A stretch of 64,000 nucleotides of DNA from contig DATGUP010000003.1 in assembly GCA_035301265.1 (NCBI GenBank), positions 310,001 through 374,000 on the forward strand. The letters are read 5' to 3'. The DNA is from DATGUP01 sp035301265 (GTDB lineage Bacteria; Bacillota; Bacilli; Bacillales; Amphibacillaceae). Under the pieces are notes generated by a model. The model was not told the origin of the DNA and did not search any database. It saw only the letters and a program-made list of their open reading frames with translations. The position numbers were made by a program, and so were the translations under genes. Shown piece by piece: positions 24,381 to 32,699 of this stretch; the stretch's first letter is position 1, and every line of letters starts with the position of its first letter.

Positions 24381-24968
24381 TTGAAAAAATTTTATATTAT
24401 GTTTATTGTACTCCTAGTTTTAGGTATCGCTTCAGGCATATTTTATTTAAAAGTTATCAGACCGGGAAATGCTGAACTTCCAGAAGACGTCGTCATGGAA
24501 ACGGCTCATGGGAATGAATTCACTTTTACCGACCTCCCTAAAAAGGCAAGGCTTATAGAATTTATGTATACGAATTGTCCAGATGTTTGCCCTATGACTA
24601 CGCTTAAAATGTCCAAGCTACGCAATGATTTGGAAAAAGAAGGCGTATTTGGCGATGAGGTGGAGTTTATAACAGTGACAATTGATCCAGAACACGATAC
24701 AAAGGCTGTTTTACAAGACTACGCAGAGCGGTTTCAAGTTACTTCGGATGATGAAGGATGGGTTTTTCTACGCGGTTCGGAAAAAGATACAGAAAAACTT
24801 GCTGATTCACTTGATTTTCTTTACCGGGATCCGGGTACTGGAGAGATCATTCATTCTACATTCGCCTATTTTTTAGATGAAAACAATAATTTGCTTGAGA
24901 AATTCCCAATGGGTGAAGGTTTCGATAAAGACAAAGTCTATACGCGCATTATGAATACAATCAAATAA
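24381..24968 (+). CDS. Sco-family copper chaperone
   Basis: Sco/SenC proteins deliver copper to the CuA centre of oxidase subunit II. The 195 residues show an N-terminal membrane anchor (FYIMFIVLLVLGIASGIFYL), then a thioredoxin-fold domain with TNCPDVCPMTT (CxxxC) and the copper-binding His in EIIHSTFAYFL. The preferred start is TTG 24381, seven bases after GGAGGG; ATG 24375 is too close to the ribosome site. It follows the oxidase subunits by 77 bases. Part of its coding sequence (24463-24491) recurs exactly at 1728-1756. Confidence 0.93.
   Translation: MKKFYIMFIVLLVLGIASGIFYLKVIRPGNAELPEDVVMETAHGNEFTFTDLPKKARLIEFMYTNCPDVCPMTTLKMSKLRNDLEKEGVFGDEVEFITVTIDPEHDTKAVLQDYAERFQVTSDDEGWVFLRGSEKDTEKLADSLDFLYRDPGTGEIIHSTFAYFLDENNNLLEKFPMGEGFDKDKVYTRIMNTIK
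24463..24491 (+). repeat. 29-bp exact repeat, copy 2 (copy 1 at 1728-1756)
   Basis: Encodes PGNAELPEDV just after the Sco membrane anchor. Identical to 1728-1756. Confidence 0.85.
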
Positions 24969-25041
24969 ACCAAATATCTTATCATCCTATTTCCTCTCTC
25001 AAATCGACAGCAAAAGCAACGTTCATATGTAATTCTAAAAA

Positions 25042-25090
25042 TATAAAGCCTCTTTAACAGACGTATACCGTCTGTTAAAGAGGCTTTATA
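25042..25090 (-). terminator. rnpB terminator, 22-bp perfect stem
   Basis: Bases 25042-25063 and 25069-25090 are perfect complements over 22 bases with a five-base loop. On the minus strand a T-run (TTTTTAGAA) follows, so it ends the RNase P RNA; the sco gene on the plus strand also stops just before it. Confidence 0.9.
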
Positions 25091-25103
25091 AATATTGGTA
25101 TAG

Positions 25104-25509
25104 ACCCGATGAATACTCGATAAGCCATATTCTGTACCATTGTACTGCAAACGGTGGTCAGCCTCGTACGCCGGCCGTAATCATCTGTCTGCAGGTAATT
25201 TAACAATTACCTGCCCCTCTTTCGGTTCGGTTTCCCTACTCAAGGGCGCCCCTACCATTCATTTGGGTTGCTCGCTCGTGGGGTTTACCGCGTTCCACCC
25301 GGGTTGTTTCCAACCCGATTCGTCACTGTGGCACTTTCAAGCGTACTCGTCCATATCGTTTCCGACACAGGAGTTTCCGCTGCCGTTAGCCGATTGGCTA
25401 CCTTGACTTATGATTTCGTCAAGCACGAACACTACAAACATCACAGTTTGTGCGAGTATGGACTTTCCTCTGCAGATAAACTGCAGCGATTACGTGAGTA
25501 TTCATCGTT
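25104..25509 (-). ncRNA. rnpB: RNase P RNA, Bacillus (B) type
   Basis: The catalytic RNA that trims tRNA 5' ends. Read on the minus strand, the 5' part has GAGGAAAGTCCATACTCGC, then GAAAGTGCCACAGTGACGAA, GTGGAACGCGGTAAACCCC and ACAGATGATTAC near the 3' end, all conserved RNase P segments. The two ends pair (TGAATACTC near 25504 with GAGTATTCA near 25115), forming P1. Boundaries are approximate to a few bases. The position next to gpsB is as in B. subtilis. Confidence 0.96.
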
Positions 25510-25570
25510 TCACAATAAGTATTATAACATAAAATGATCGTTCACACATAACATTGATAAAAATAAGCCC

Positions 25571-25870
25571 TCAATACTCTGCATATTTTTTACCAAAAAC
25601 TGCTTTTTCTAAATTGGATAGCCGTTTAAGTATATCGTAATTCACTTGGTGGTTTGTTGGCGTTGTTTGAGCTTTTGTTTGTTCCGATTGTTTTCGCAAA
25701 CGTTCATTTTCTTGTTTCAACCGTTCTATTTCCTGTTGAAAAGTTTCATAATCCTGAATAATTTGATCTAAAAATTCGTCTACTTCCACTTGATGATAAC
25801 CACGCATCGCTATTTTAAAATCCTTTTCTAGAATATCCTTACTCGTCAGTTGGATACCTTTTATGCTCAT
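25571..25870 (-). CDS. gpsB: Cell-division coordinator GpsB
   Basis: A 99-residue DivIVA-like coiled-coil protein that shuttles PBP1 between division septum and side wall. The N-terminal domain has ILEKDFKIAMRGYHQVEVDEFLDQIIQDYE, followed by a coiled coil (EIERLKQENERLRKQ) and a C-terminal helix (NYDILKRLSNLEKAVFG). ATG 25870 follows GAGGTGA by five bases. Its partner PBP1 (ponA) lies 2.5 kb away. Confidence 0.96.
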   Translation of the reverse strand: MSIKGIQLTSKDILEKDFKIAMRGYHQVEVDEFLDQIIQDYETFQQEIERLKQENERLRKQSEQTKAQTTPTNHQVNYDILKRLSNLEKAVFGKKYAEY

Positions 25871-26025
25871 TTTAGTCACCTCATATTCCACTCACATGAC
25901 ATCTAGAACGTTGTTTAATTTATTTATATTAGTATTTTCTTCATCTATGCGTAAATTTTTATTGCATTATAACATTAAAAAGAAGAAGCTACAAACACCC
26001 TTCAAACACGTGACATACAAAAACA

Positions 26026-26421
26026 TTACCTTAAATCAGAAGACTGAAAAGAAAATGGCAGCAATTCTTCCACGGTCACCGTCTTGATATCGTGCTGAAG
26101 GTTGGCTAAATAAATCGGTGTCGATTTAGCAAAAAACTCGTTCATCACTTGTCTACATGAACCACAAGGTGGAATGGGACGCTGAATATCAGCTACAATT
26201 GCCATATCCAAAAATTCGGTTTCGCCTGCCGAAACAGCCTTGAAAATCGCAACACGTTCCGCACAGCATGCTAAAGGATAGGATGCATTTTCAATATTGC
26301 ATCCGGTATAAATGCGACCGGAGTGTGTACGTACGGCAGCGCCAACAGCAAATTTTGAGTAAGGTACATAGGCTCTTTTTCGTATGTCTACAGCTTGCTT
26401 TATAAGCGTTTCTTTCATCAT
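26026..26421 (-). CDS. cdd: Cytidine deaminase
   Basis: A zinc hydrolase that deaminates cytidine and deoxycytidine for pyrimidine salvage. The 131 residues contain CAERVAIFKAVSAG (zinc Cys and catalytic Glu) and PPCGSCRQVMNEF (two zinc Cys), plus CNIENASYPL. ATG 26421 or the adjacent ATG 26418 may be used. In B. subtilis cdd sits next to era; here it lies between gpsB and yppE where ypsA would be expected. Confidence 0.94.
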   Translation of the reverse strand: MMKETLIKQAVDIRKRAYVPYSKFAVGAAVRTHSGRIYTGCNIENASYPLACCAERVAIFKAVSAGETEFLDMAIVADIQRPIPPCGSCRQVMNEFFAKSTPIYLANLQHDIKTVTVEELLPFSFQSSDLR

Positions 26422-26435
26422 GATAGTCTCCCCTT

Positions 26436-26810
26436 TTACGGTTTGTTTGCCGCCTTATACAGGCCTCTTAGCAATTGGTTAAGTACATAGTGGACCGAAT
26501 GATGCAATTCCATGTATCGCCTGCGTCTGACGTCAATGTAATAACTATGCATTAGAAGCAGTTCTATATTTTCTTTTGTCGAAACGATTTGTTTGGGATG
26601 TACATTTGTAACATTTTGTTTTTTTATCTGCTCAAGGGCGTTGTTTTCCCATTGCGTTAAAAGCTTGTACACAGGTTCTGTTTCCGATTTCACTTTGAGA
26701 AAAAAAGATTTATCTTTTCGATTTTCCGGGGCAGCGTTTGTTTCATACATGTTTTTTAAAGTATCGAGCTCGATTTTTAATTGTTCCGTTTGTTGGATAA
26801 GCCCTCTCAT
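26436..26810 (-). CDS. yppE: YppE-like protein (DUF1798)
   Basis: A 124-residue helical protein of unknown function. The stretch QIVSTKENIELLLMHSYYID followed by VRRRRYMELHHSVHYVLNQLL fits the YppE/DUF1798 family, which is conserved beside gpsB and recU in bacilli. The stop lies 14 bases before cdd, so both may share a transcript. Confidence 0.85.
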   Translation of the reverse strand: MRGLIQQTEQLKIELDTLKNMYETNAAPENRKDKSFFLKVKSETEPVYKLLTQWENNALEQIKKQNVTNVHPKQIVSTKENIELLLMHSYYIDVRRRRYMELHHSVHYVLNQLLRGLYKAANKP

Positions 26811-26889
26811 CCTGGATCCTACCTTTAATCAAAATGATGCCTACTGTAAATTATAACACGGATATTTAAAAAATGGCACACGTGTTGGA

Positions 26890-27051
26890 TTAATTGTTCG
26901 TGTCTCTGTTTTCTTCTTCTTGTTTCAATATAAGTGAGTCAACATTGGTGTGTAGTTTTTGTTCAATCCATTGTATTTGGTTAAACATATACAATAAGGT
27001 ATACATATATTGCGATTTATCTACACCATGATGTTCCGTTTTTTCAAACAT
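26890..27051 (-). CDS. Small protein of 53 aa upstream of yppE
   Basis: ATG 27051 is preceded by GAGGTG at six bases, a convincing ribosome site. The product reads MFEKTEHHGVDKSQYMYTLLY, with an amphipathic helix (NQIQWIEQKL) and a charged tail (KQEEENRDTNN). It holds the place of B. subtilis yppF, but I cannot confirm homology. Gap to yppE is 79 bases. Confidence 0.7.
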   Translation of the reverse strand: MFEKTEHHGVDKSQYMYTLLYMFNQIQWIEQKLHTNVDSLILKQEEENRDTNN

Positions 27052-27221
27052 AGATAACACCTCTTTTCATACAATGACCTCATTAAGTGTGTTTCGGTGC
27101 GAAATAAAATAACCCTGCACGTTCGACAAAAGAAGTACAGACAAGGCAAAACAGAGCAAAATCCTCATTTTTTCAATTAAATAAGACAGACTAAAAAATG
27201 AAAGGAGGAAAACATCACATT

Positions 27222-27332
27222 ATGGATCAACAAAAACGCGATAAACTCAATAGAAAAAAACGTAACAAAGATTTTCGTAAAGACGGTTACGGAAATAAAA
27301 AACTGGAAGGCCCCGATCGACCTTCCACATGA
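27222..27332 (+). CDS. 36-aa basic protein
   Basis: AAAGGAGG stands about ten bases before ATG 27222 and a strong terminator begins five bases after TGA, so this is a self-contained unit. The product is very rich in Lys, Arg and Asn (DQQKRDKLNRKKRNKDF) and ends GNKKLEGPDRPST. Small basic proteins of this size are common in spores of Bacillaceae; that role is only a guess. Confidence 0.75.
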   Translation: MDQQKRDKLNRKKRNKDFRKDGYGNKKLEGPDRPST

Positions 27333-27682
27333 CATGGAAACTGTCCGCTTAGGACAGTTTTTTTACTATTTTAAAATAGAAGTTATTGCCCGTTTACATA
27401 GAAATTGCAGAAATCGGACACTTCAATTGTATATTCCTCATTGCGCATGTTTGCTTAACGCTCAAGCTTTTGAATTACAGAAGAATTTAAACTATGGTTA
27501 TTCTTCGCCCCGACAAATAATTTTCTTCGTCAATTATGCTTTGTTGACTGATTTATTATATAATAGAAGTGCAATCGTTCATGACAGCACAAGACAAGTG
27601 CTATTAAAATGAATTCGAGTATATATGCTTACCAATTAGGCGTATATCTGCTATGATACTGTAATATGCTGGAGGGAGAGAT
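27333..27682. other. 350-base region before recU
   Basis: Starts with the terminator at 27338-27364. The rest is AT-rich; an open frame crossing the terminator has no ribosome site and is not believed. A TATAAT at 27559-27564 might belong to a recU-ponA promoter but lacks a good -35. Confidence 0.6.
27338..27364 (+). terminator. Terminator of the 36-aa gene
   Basis: AAACTGTCC (27338-27346), loop GCTTA, GGACAGTTT (27352-27360), then TTTT. Confidence 0.9.
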
Positions 27683-28261
27683 ATGAATTATCCAAACGGG
27701 TTAAAAAAGCGATTGCGGATGCCGCAAACCATTCAAGGTCATGGCAATCGCGGCATGACGCTTGAAGAAGATATAAATATAACAAATGCGTACTATCTTG
27801 AGACGGACCGAGCGATTATTCACAAAAAACCAACCCCCGTGCAAATTGTCAAGGTGCATTATCCGAAAAGAAGCGCGGCCGTTATTACAGAAGCATATTT
27901 CAAACAGGCTTCCACGACGGATTACAATGGTATATACCGTGGTAAATACGTTGATTTTGAAGCAAAGGAAACAAAAAATAAAACACGGTTTCCATTGACA
28001 AATATTCATGATCATCAAATAAAACATATGGAAGCTGTTGTACGTCATGGTGGAATTTGTTTTATGATTATACGTTTTTCTGCGCATAATGAAACGTATG
28101 TTTTAAAAGCAGAATCACTTTTTTCGTACTGGTATGCCAAAAATGATGGTGGCAGACAGTCGATCCCCTATGCGACAATTCAACAAGAAGGTTATCGTGT
28201 ACCATTTCAATACCAGGCACGTGTAAATTATCTAAACATAATTGATAAGCTCTATTTTTAG
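27683..28261 (+). CDS. recU: Holliday junction resolvase RecU
   Basis: RecU cuts four-way DNA junctions during recombination and chromosome segregation. The 192-residue protein has the nuclease core DYNGIYRGKYVDFEAKETKN with the metal-binding Asp and the E-x-K motif, preceded by NRGMTLEEDINITNAYYL. GGAGGGAGAG is close upstream of ATG. It is followed 18 bases later by ponA, as in B. subtilis. Confidence 0.96.
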   Translation: MNYPNGLKKRLRMPQTIQGHGNRGMTLEEDINITNAYYLETDRAIIHKKPTPVQIVKVHYPKRSAAVITEAYFKQASTTDYNGIYRGKYVDFEAKETKNKTRFPLTNIHDHQIKHMEAVVRHGGICFMIIRFSAHNETYVLKAESLFSYWYAKNDGGRQSIPYATIQQEGYRVPFQYQARVNYLNIIDKLYF

Positions 28262-28279
28262 AACGGAGGAAGATGCGTT

Positions 28280-31036
28280 ATGGCGGCAAACGGCCAGACT
28301 CGCATAGCACGCAGAAAGCAGAAAAAAGCAGCTAAAAAACCTATATGGAAAAAAATTTTAATCGCGTTAACCATATTAATATTTGCTACAGGTTTGAGTG
28401 TTGGTGGTTTATTTACGTATTATATTGCCACAGCACCGAAACTTGATGCCGCAAAGCTTGAGGATCCATTTTCGTCCCAGATTTATGATATGAACGGTGA
28501 ATTAATAGGGGATTTAGGCGGTGAAAAACGGACAAAGGTTGAATATGATGAGTTACCTGATATATTAATCGATGCTGTTATTGCAACAGAAGACTCCAGA
28601 TTTTTTGAGCATTTTGGCATTGACTTGCGCCGTATCGGTGGGGCTATTATCTCTAACATTAAAAATGGGTTCGGTTCTGAAGGTGCCAGTACGATTACCC
28701 AGCAAGTTGTTGAAAATTCATTTCTTTCCTCTGAAAAGAAACTCAAATTAAAAGTACAAGAACAATGGCTTGCCTTAAAATTGGAACGAAACTATACAAA
28801 AGAACAAATTTTGGAAATGTATTTAAATAAAATTTTTTACGGAAACAACGCTTATGGTGTCGCTAAAGCAGCTGAAGTCTATTTTGGCAAGACCGATCTG
28901 CATGATTTGACCTTGCCTGAAGCCGCTATTTTAGCTGGCTTACCACAACGGCCAACAGCATACAACCCATTTAAAAATCCAGATTTAACGAAAAAACGCA
29001 TGAATACTGTACTTTCATTAATGGTTAGACACGGGAAAATTAGCGAAGAAGAAGCCGATGAAGCAAGGGAGGTCGACATTGCTTCACTTCTAACAGATTC
29101 CAAACCAAAATCCAAACCATATGAAGGTTTCGTGCAACAGGTTGAAAAAGAAGTGAAAGAAAAAATAGATGGCGCAGACATTTATACCGATGGACTAAAA
29201 ATTTATACAACACTGGACCCTGATATACAGGAGCATGTGGAATTTTTACTATCAGACGACGATGATAACCCCATTCCTTATCCAGATGATATAAAAGATG
29301 CGGATGGTAAAACACATAAAATGCAAGCCGGCATGACGGTTTTGGATACACAAAGCGGCGCCATTCGAGCAATTGGTGGTGCACGCGGTGGTGTTCAAAA
29401 CGATAGTTGGAATTATGCGATTGATGGGGATGGCCGTCAACCAGGTTCAACATTTAAGCCGATTATTGCCTATGGACCAGCGATCGAATACAACAAATAC
29501 TCCACCTATCATCAATTACACGATGACGAACCGTATAAACTTGAAGGCACTGACAAAGTTATCAATAATTATGACGGACAATTTCACGGCTGGATGTCGA
29601 TGCGCACAGCATTGAGTGAATCGTATAATGTTCCTGCGATGAAATTATTTGATGAAGTCGATCGTGCCAATGCCCAACAATTTGCTGAAAATCTCGGAAT
29701 CCAATTTGACGATGGTAAATTAAAAGCAACCGATACAATCGGTGGTGGATCGGGCGTAACACCGCTCGAATTAGCCGGAGCCTATAGAGCTTTTGCCAAT
29801 GAAGGTATTTATAACGAGCCTTATTCTGTATCTAAGGTTGAATTTCCTGACGGAAGAACAGTGGATCTAAAACCAGAAAGCGAAGCCGTCATGTCTGATT
29901 ACACAGCCTATATGGTCACGGATATGTTAAAAACTGTTGTCAATGAAGGCACAGGCACACTTGCCAATATCCCTGGATTGCCCGTTGCTGGAAAAACGGG
30001 TACAACAAACCGTCCGGGGGTTGATACACCGCCAGATTCCTGGTTTAGCGGTTATACAAAAAATTATACGATTTCGATCTGGACCGGATATGCGGATAAT
30101 GACATTGGCTTACCGAATACGAAAATTCCGCATGCGCTATTTAAAAATACAATGAGTGAAATATCCAAAGATATTGATACACCGGATTGGACAAAACCAG
30201 ACTCAGTTGTTGAAGTAGCAGTGAAAAAAGGATCCAATCCGCCTGTCCTAGCGAGTGACCAGACACCGGATTCCGAAACCGTAACGGAGTTGTTCGTTAA
30301 AGGAACAGAGCCAAGTCGTTCTTCAGAAAACGACGATAAAGATGAACTGGATCCTGTGGAAAATTTAACGGCAATCTATGATGAAGACACGAATTCGATA
30401 CATGTTGAATGGGATTATGATACCGATGAAGATGTGATGTTTGAAGTTAGTGCCAGCGTTGATGACGGTGATATGCAAAGCTTATCATCTACCGATAATA
30501 CAGAGATGGAAATAGACAACGTCGAATTGGGTACAGAATATGTCATCCAAGTGGTTGTTGTTTCCAATGATGACGATTCGAAAACAAGTGAGGCAAAAAC
30601 TACAACAGTCAATGTACCGGGTGAATCTGATGATGAAGATGAAGAAGAGGATGAACATGAGGATGATGAAGAAGATTCTGGTGAAGACATCGCATCTGTT
30701 ACTGATTTAAATGCTGTATACGATTCAGAACAATCCATTATTGACGTATCCTGGAATTATAATGGCCCTCCGGCCGTATTTGAAGTAACAGTAAGTCCTG
30801 GTGGCCAAACTCAAACAGTAGATGCAAAAGGAATCGAAATCGCCGGTATAACCCCGGGTGAAACCTATACCATTACCGTCACACCGGTCGGCCAAACTGG
30901 TGCAAATGAGGGTGTTAAAGGAGAATCACAACGTGTAGATGTTTCTATCCCCGATGATGAAGATGTTGGTGCGGATCCTGATCCAGATCCAGAAGAGGAA
31001 GAAGCCGAAACAGAGGAAGAATTAGAAGAAGAATAA
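28280..31036 (+). CDS. ponA: Class A penicillin-binding protein 1A/1B with FN3 domains and acidic tail
   Basis: A bifunctional peptidoglycan synthase of 918 residues. A basic cytoplasmic N-terminus and one membrane helix (about 26-52) precede the GT51 glycosyltransferase with EDSRFFEHFGID and EGASTITQQVVEN. The transpeptidase has Ser390 in PGSTFKPI, SYN in LSESYNVPAM and KTGTT. Beyond it lie two fibronectin-III-like domains (about 688-780 and 803-888) separated by a very acidic linker, with an acidic tail after the second. B. subtilis PonA also has an FN3-like tail; the double copy and the acidity here look like salt adaptation. Confidence 0.96.
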   Translation: MAANGQTRIARRKQKKAAKKPIWKKILIALTILIFATGLSVGGLFTYYIATAPKLDAAKLEDPFSSQIYDMNGELIGDLGGEKRTKVEYDELPDILIDAVIATEDSRFFEHFGIDLRRIGGAIISNIKNGFGSEGASTITQQVVENSFLSSEKKLKLKVQEQWLALKLERNYTKEQILEMYLNKIFYGNNAYGVAKAAEVYFGKTDLHDLTLPEAAILAGLPQRPTAYNPFKNPDLTKKRMNTVLSLMVRHGKISEEEADEAREVDIASLLTDSKPKSKPYEGFVQQVEKEVKEKIDGADIYTDGLKIYTTLDPDIQEHVEFLLSDDDDNPIPYPDDIKDADGKTHKMQAGMTVLDTQSGAIRAIGGARGGVQNDSWNYAIDGDGRQPGSTFKPIIAYGPAIEYNKYSTYHQLHDDEPYKLEGTDKVINNYDGQFHGWMSMRTALSESYNVPAMKLFDEVDRANAQQFAENLGIQFDDGKLKATDTIGGGSGVTPLELAGAYRAFANEGIYNEPYSVSKVEFPDGRTVDLKPESEAVMSDYTAYMVTDMLKTVVNEGTGTLANIPGLPVAGKTGTTNRPGVDTPPDSWFSGYTKNYTISIWTGYADNDIGLPNTKIPHALFKNTMSEISKDIDTPDWTKPDSVVEVAVKKGSNPPVLASDQTPDSETVTELFVKGTEPSRSSENDDKDELDPVENLTAIYDEDTNSIHVEWDYDTDEDVMFEVSASVDDGDMQSLSSTDNTEMEIDNVELGTEYVIQVVVVSNDDDSKTSEAKTTTVNVPGESDDEDEEEDEHEDDEEDSGEDIASVTDLNAVYDSEQSIIDVSWNYNGPPAVFEVTVSPGGQTQTVDAKGIEIAGITPGETYTITVTPVGQTGANEGVKGESQRVDVSIPDDEDVGADPDPDPEEEEAETEEELEEE

Positions 31037-31052
31037 ACATACACGCCCATTT

Positions 31053-31096
31053 AAAAAAGGTTCCAATCATTGTCATCAATGATCGGAACCTTTTTT
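31053..31096. terminator. Terminator of ponA
   Basis: 31053-31072 pairs with 31077-31096 (AAAAAAGGTTCC, mismatch, then ATCATTG; loop TCAT). T-run on the plus strand is part of the stem, A-run on the other side would act for the minus strand as well. Confidence 0.85.
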
Positions 31097-31248
31097 AGCT
31101 TTGATTCGTTTATGTTACTTCTTATTTTTTAAAAGTATTCATATACTTCTAATCAATGCAGCAAAGAGTTTTTTTAACATAAAACGATAGAAAATTATTA
31201 CATCCTAAACGTTTTCGATTTCTGTTGGAAAACTGCATTTTGTTAATG

Positions 31249-31908
31249 CTAAAAATTAGCGCGTCTTTTTCGCATACGCTTTTTGCCTTCTCTACATAAA
31301 TCTAACAACGGACACTCCGGACAATGAGGATTACGTGCTTTACAGTGATAGCGGCCGAAAAAGATCATTCGATGATGAGTCGCACTCCATTCACTTTTGG
31401 GAATTTTTTTCATCAACGTCTTTTCTACCTGTAAGACAGAATCCTTCCACCGGCATATGCCAAGTCGTTTGGCAACGCGTTCAACGTGAGTATCCACTGC
31501 GATGGCTGGTTCATCAAAGGCGACTGAAGCAACAACATTTGCCGTTTTCCTTCCAACACCTGCAAGTTTCATTAACTCATCTCTTGTTTTGGGTATATCG
31601 CCTTGATAATCGTCAATAATCGATTGACAAAGCTTGCGGATATTTTTTGCTTTATTTCTATAAAGGCCAATAGAGCGAATATCCTGTTGCAGTTCTTCTA
31701 TAGGGACATTCAAATAGTCATGTGGGGTTTTATATTTTTGGAATAGTTTTTTCGTCACCTTGTTGACAAGCGAATCGGTACATTGGGCCGACAATACGAC
31801 AGCGATAAGTAGCTCAAACGAATTCGAATAATTGAGCTCGATATCTGCATGTGGAAACATCTCTTTCATCTTGTCCAAACAAAAACGTATTTCTTGTTTA
31901 TTCAACAT
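31249..31908 (-). CDS. nth: Endonuclease III
   Basis: A DNA glycosylase/AP lyase for oxidised pyrimidines. The 219 residues show the helix-hairpin-helix LMKLAGVGRKTANVVAS with the catalytic Lys, the Asp in AVDTHVERV, and the [4Fe-4S] ligands C-x6-C-x2-C-x5-C in CKARNPHCPECPLLDLC. It ends a dnaD-nth pair; three bases separate the genes. The B. subtilis neighbour ypoC is not present. Confidence 0.97.
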   Translation of the reverse strand: MLNKQEIRFCLDKMKEMFPHADIELNYSNSFELLIAVVLSAQCTDSLVNKVTKKLFQKYKTPHDYLNVPIEELQQDIRSIGLYRNKAKNIRKLCQSIIDDYQGDIPKTRDELMKLAGVGRKTANVVASVAFDEPAIAVDTHVERVAKRLGICRWKDSVLQVEKTLMKKIPKSEWSATHHRMIFFGRYHCKARNPHCPECPLLDLCREGKKRMRKRRANF

Positions 31909-31911
31909 GAT

Positions 31912-32592
31912 TTAATCGTCCCCTTCAAGCCAATTATAATAAAATGAGGTATTACGCTTTTTTTCCGGGAATTTTTTAGTCGATGTTTGATGGTTGTGAA
32001 ACGATTTACTTGCTTGTCGTGCTTGGTCAACTGTATGGATTCCTTTTCTTTTCCATTCTCTTAGTATGCGGTCAATGTATTTGAAGTTTAATTTACCCAT
32101 CAATACAGCTTCTCTTAAAGCTGCTTTGATCAGCGAAGGAATAAATTTATCTTTATCCAGCCAGGCATTAATTGTTTCAATTTCAAATGGCGATAACGGT
32201 CTGCCGAATTCTTGTTCAAATAAAATAAAAATAGTCCCCTCTTCCCTATTTTGCTCATGATCATTTAAGTTATAAAGATTTTTCCAAAGTGGCTCAAGTG
32301 AATATGTTTCAGTAATTTGCTGTTTATCATTTTCGGTCTGTTTAATTTCAAGCATATCTTTTTGAATGAGTTTCCGCAGTATGTTTGAACATTCGGTCTC
32401 CCCTATAGTTAGACAGGAAGCGATATCCATTGGCGTGGGAAATTCGTTTTGTTCAAAAAGAAAGCGGTGGATTTGCAAAAGAACCATCGCTTCTGTTTCA
32501 TCCAACCCTAGCCGTTTATAAGACGTGAGCAATTGAACTGGAATAGGGATTTGTGTCAAAAGGATATGTTGAAATGAAGGAATATTTGTCAT
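31912..32592 (-). CDS. dnaD: DNA replication initiation protein DnaD
   Basis: A primosome protein that remodels DNA and helps load the replicative helicase. The 226-residue protein has an N-terminal winged-helix domain (DETEAMVLLQIHRFLFEQNEFPT) and a C-terminal DDBH2-type domain (FEQEFGRPLSPFEIETINAWLDK and YIDRILREWKRKGIHTVDQA). GAGGTGCAATATA precedes ATG. Immediately upstream of nth. Confidence 0.95.
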   Translation of the reverse strand: MTNIPSFQHILLTQIPIPVQLLTSYKRLGLDETEAMVLLQIHRFLFEQNEFPTPMDIASCLTIGETECSNILRKLIQKDMLEIKQTENDKQQITETYSLEPLWKNLYNLNDHEQNREEGTIFILFEQEFGRPLSPFEIETINAWLDKDKFIPSLIKAALREAVLMGKLNFKYIDRILREWKRKGIHTVDQARQASKSFHNHQTSTKKFPEKKRNTSFYYNWLEGDD

Positions 32593-32645
32593 TATATTGC
32601 ACCTCGTTTTTAGTATAGCACGAAAAATCGTCTGCGTTTATTCAA

Positions 32646-32680
32646 AATAAAATCTCCTGTTTGCACAAGGAGATTTTATT
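32646..32680 (-). terminator. Terminator of asnS
   Basis: AATAAAATCTCCT (32646-32658) pairs with 32668-32680 over 13 bases. It separates the aspB/asnS unit from dnaD-nth. Confidence 0.85.
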
Positions 32681-32699
32681 AGCAAGGATAGATTATTTT

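Noticed and set aside
25140..25406. Plus-strand frames over 25140-25537
   Set aside because: They lie antisense to the RNase P RNA gene.
27334..27612. Open frame of 92 codons downstream of the 36-aa gene
   Set aside because: It begins inside a terminator, has no ribosome site and no protein-like composition.
30415..30738. Ser-rich minus-strand frame in the ponA tail
   Set aside because: It is the complement of the Asp/Glu-rich acidic codons of PonA, not a gene.
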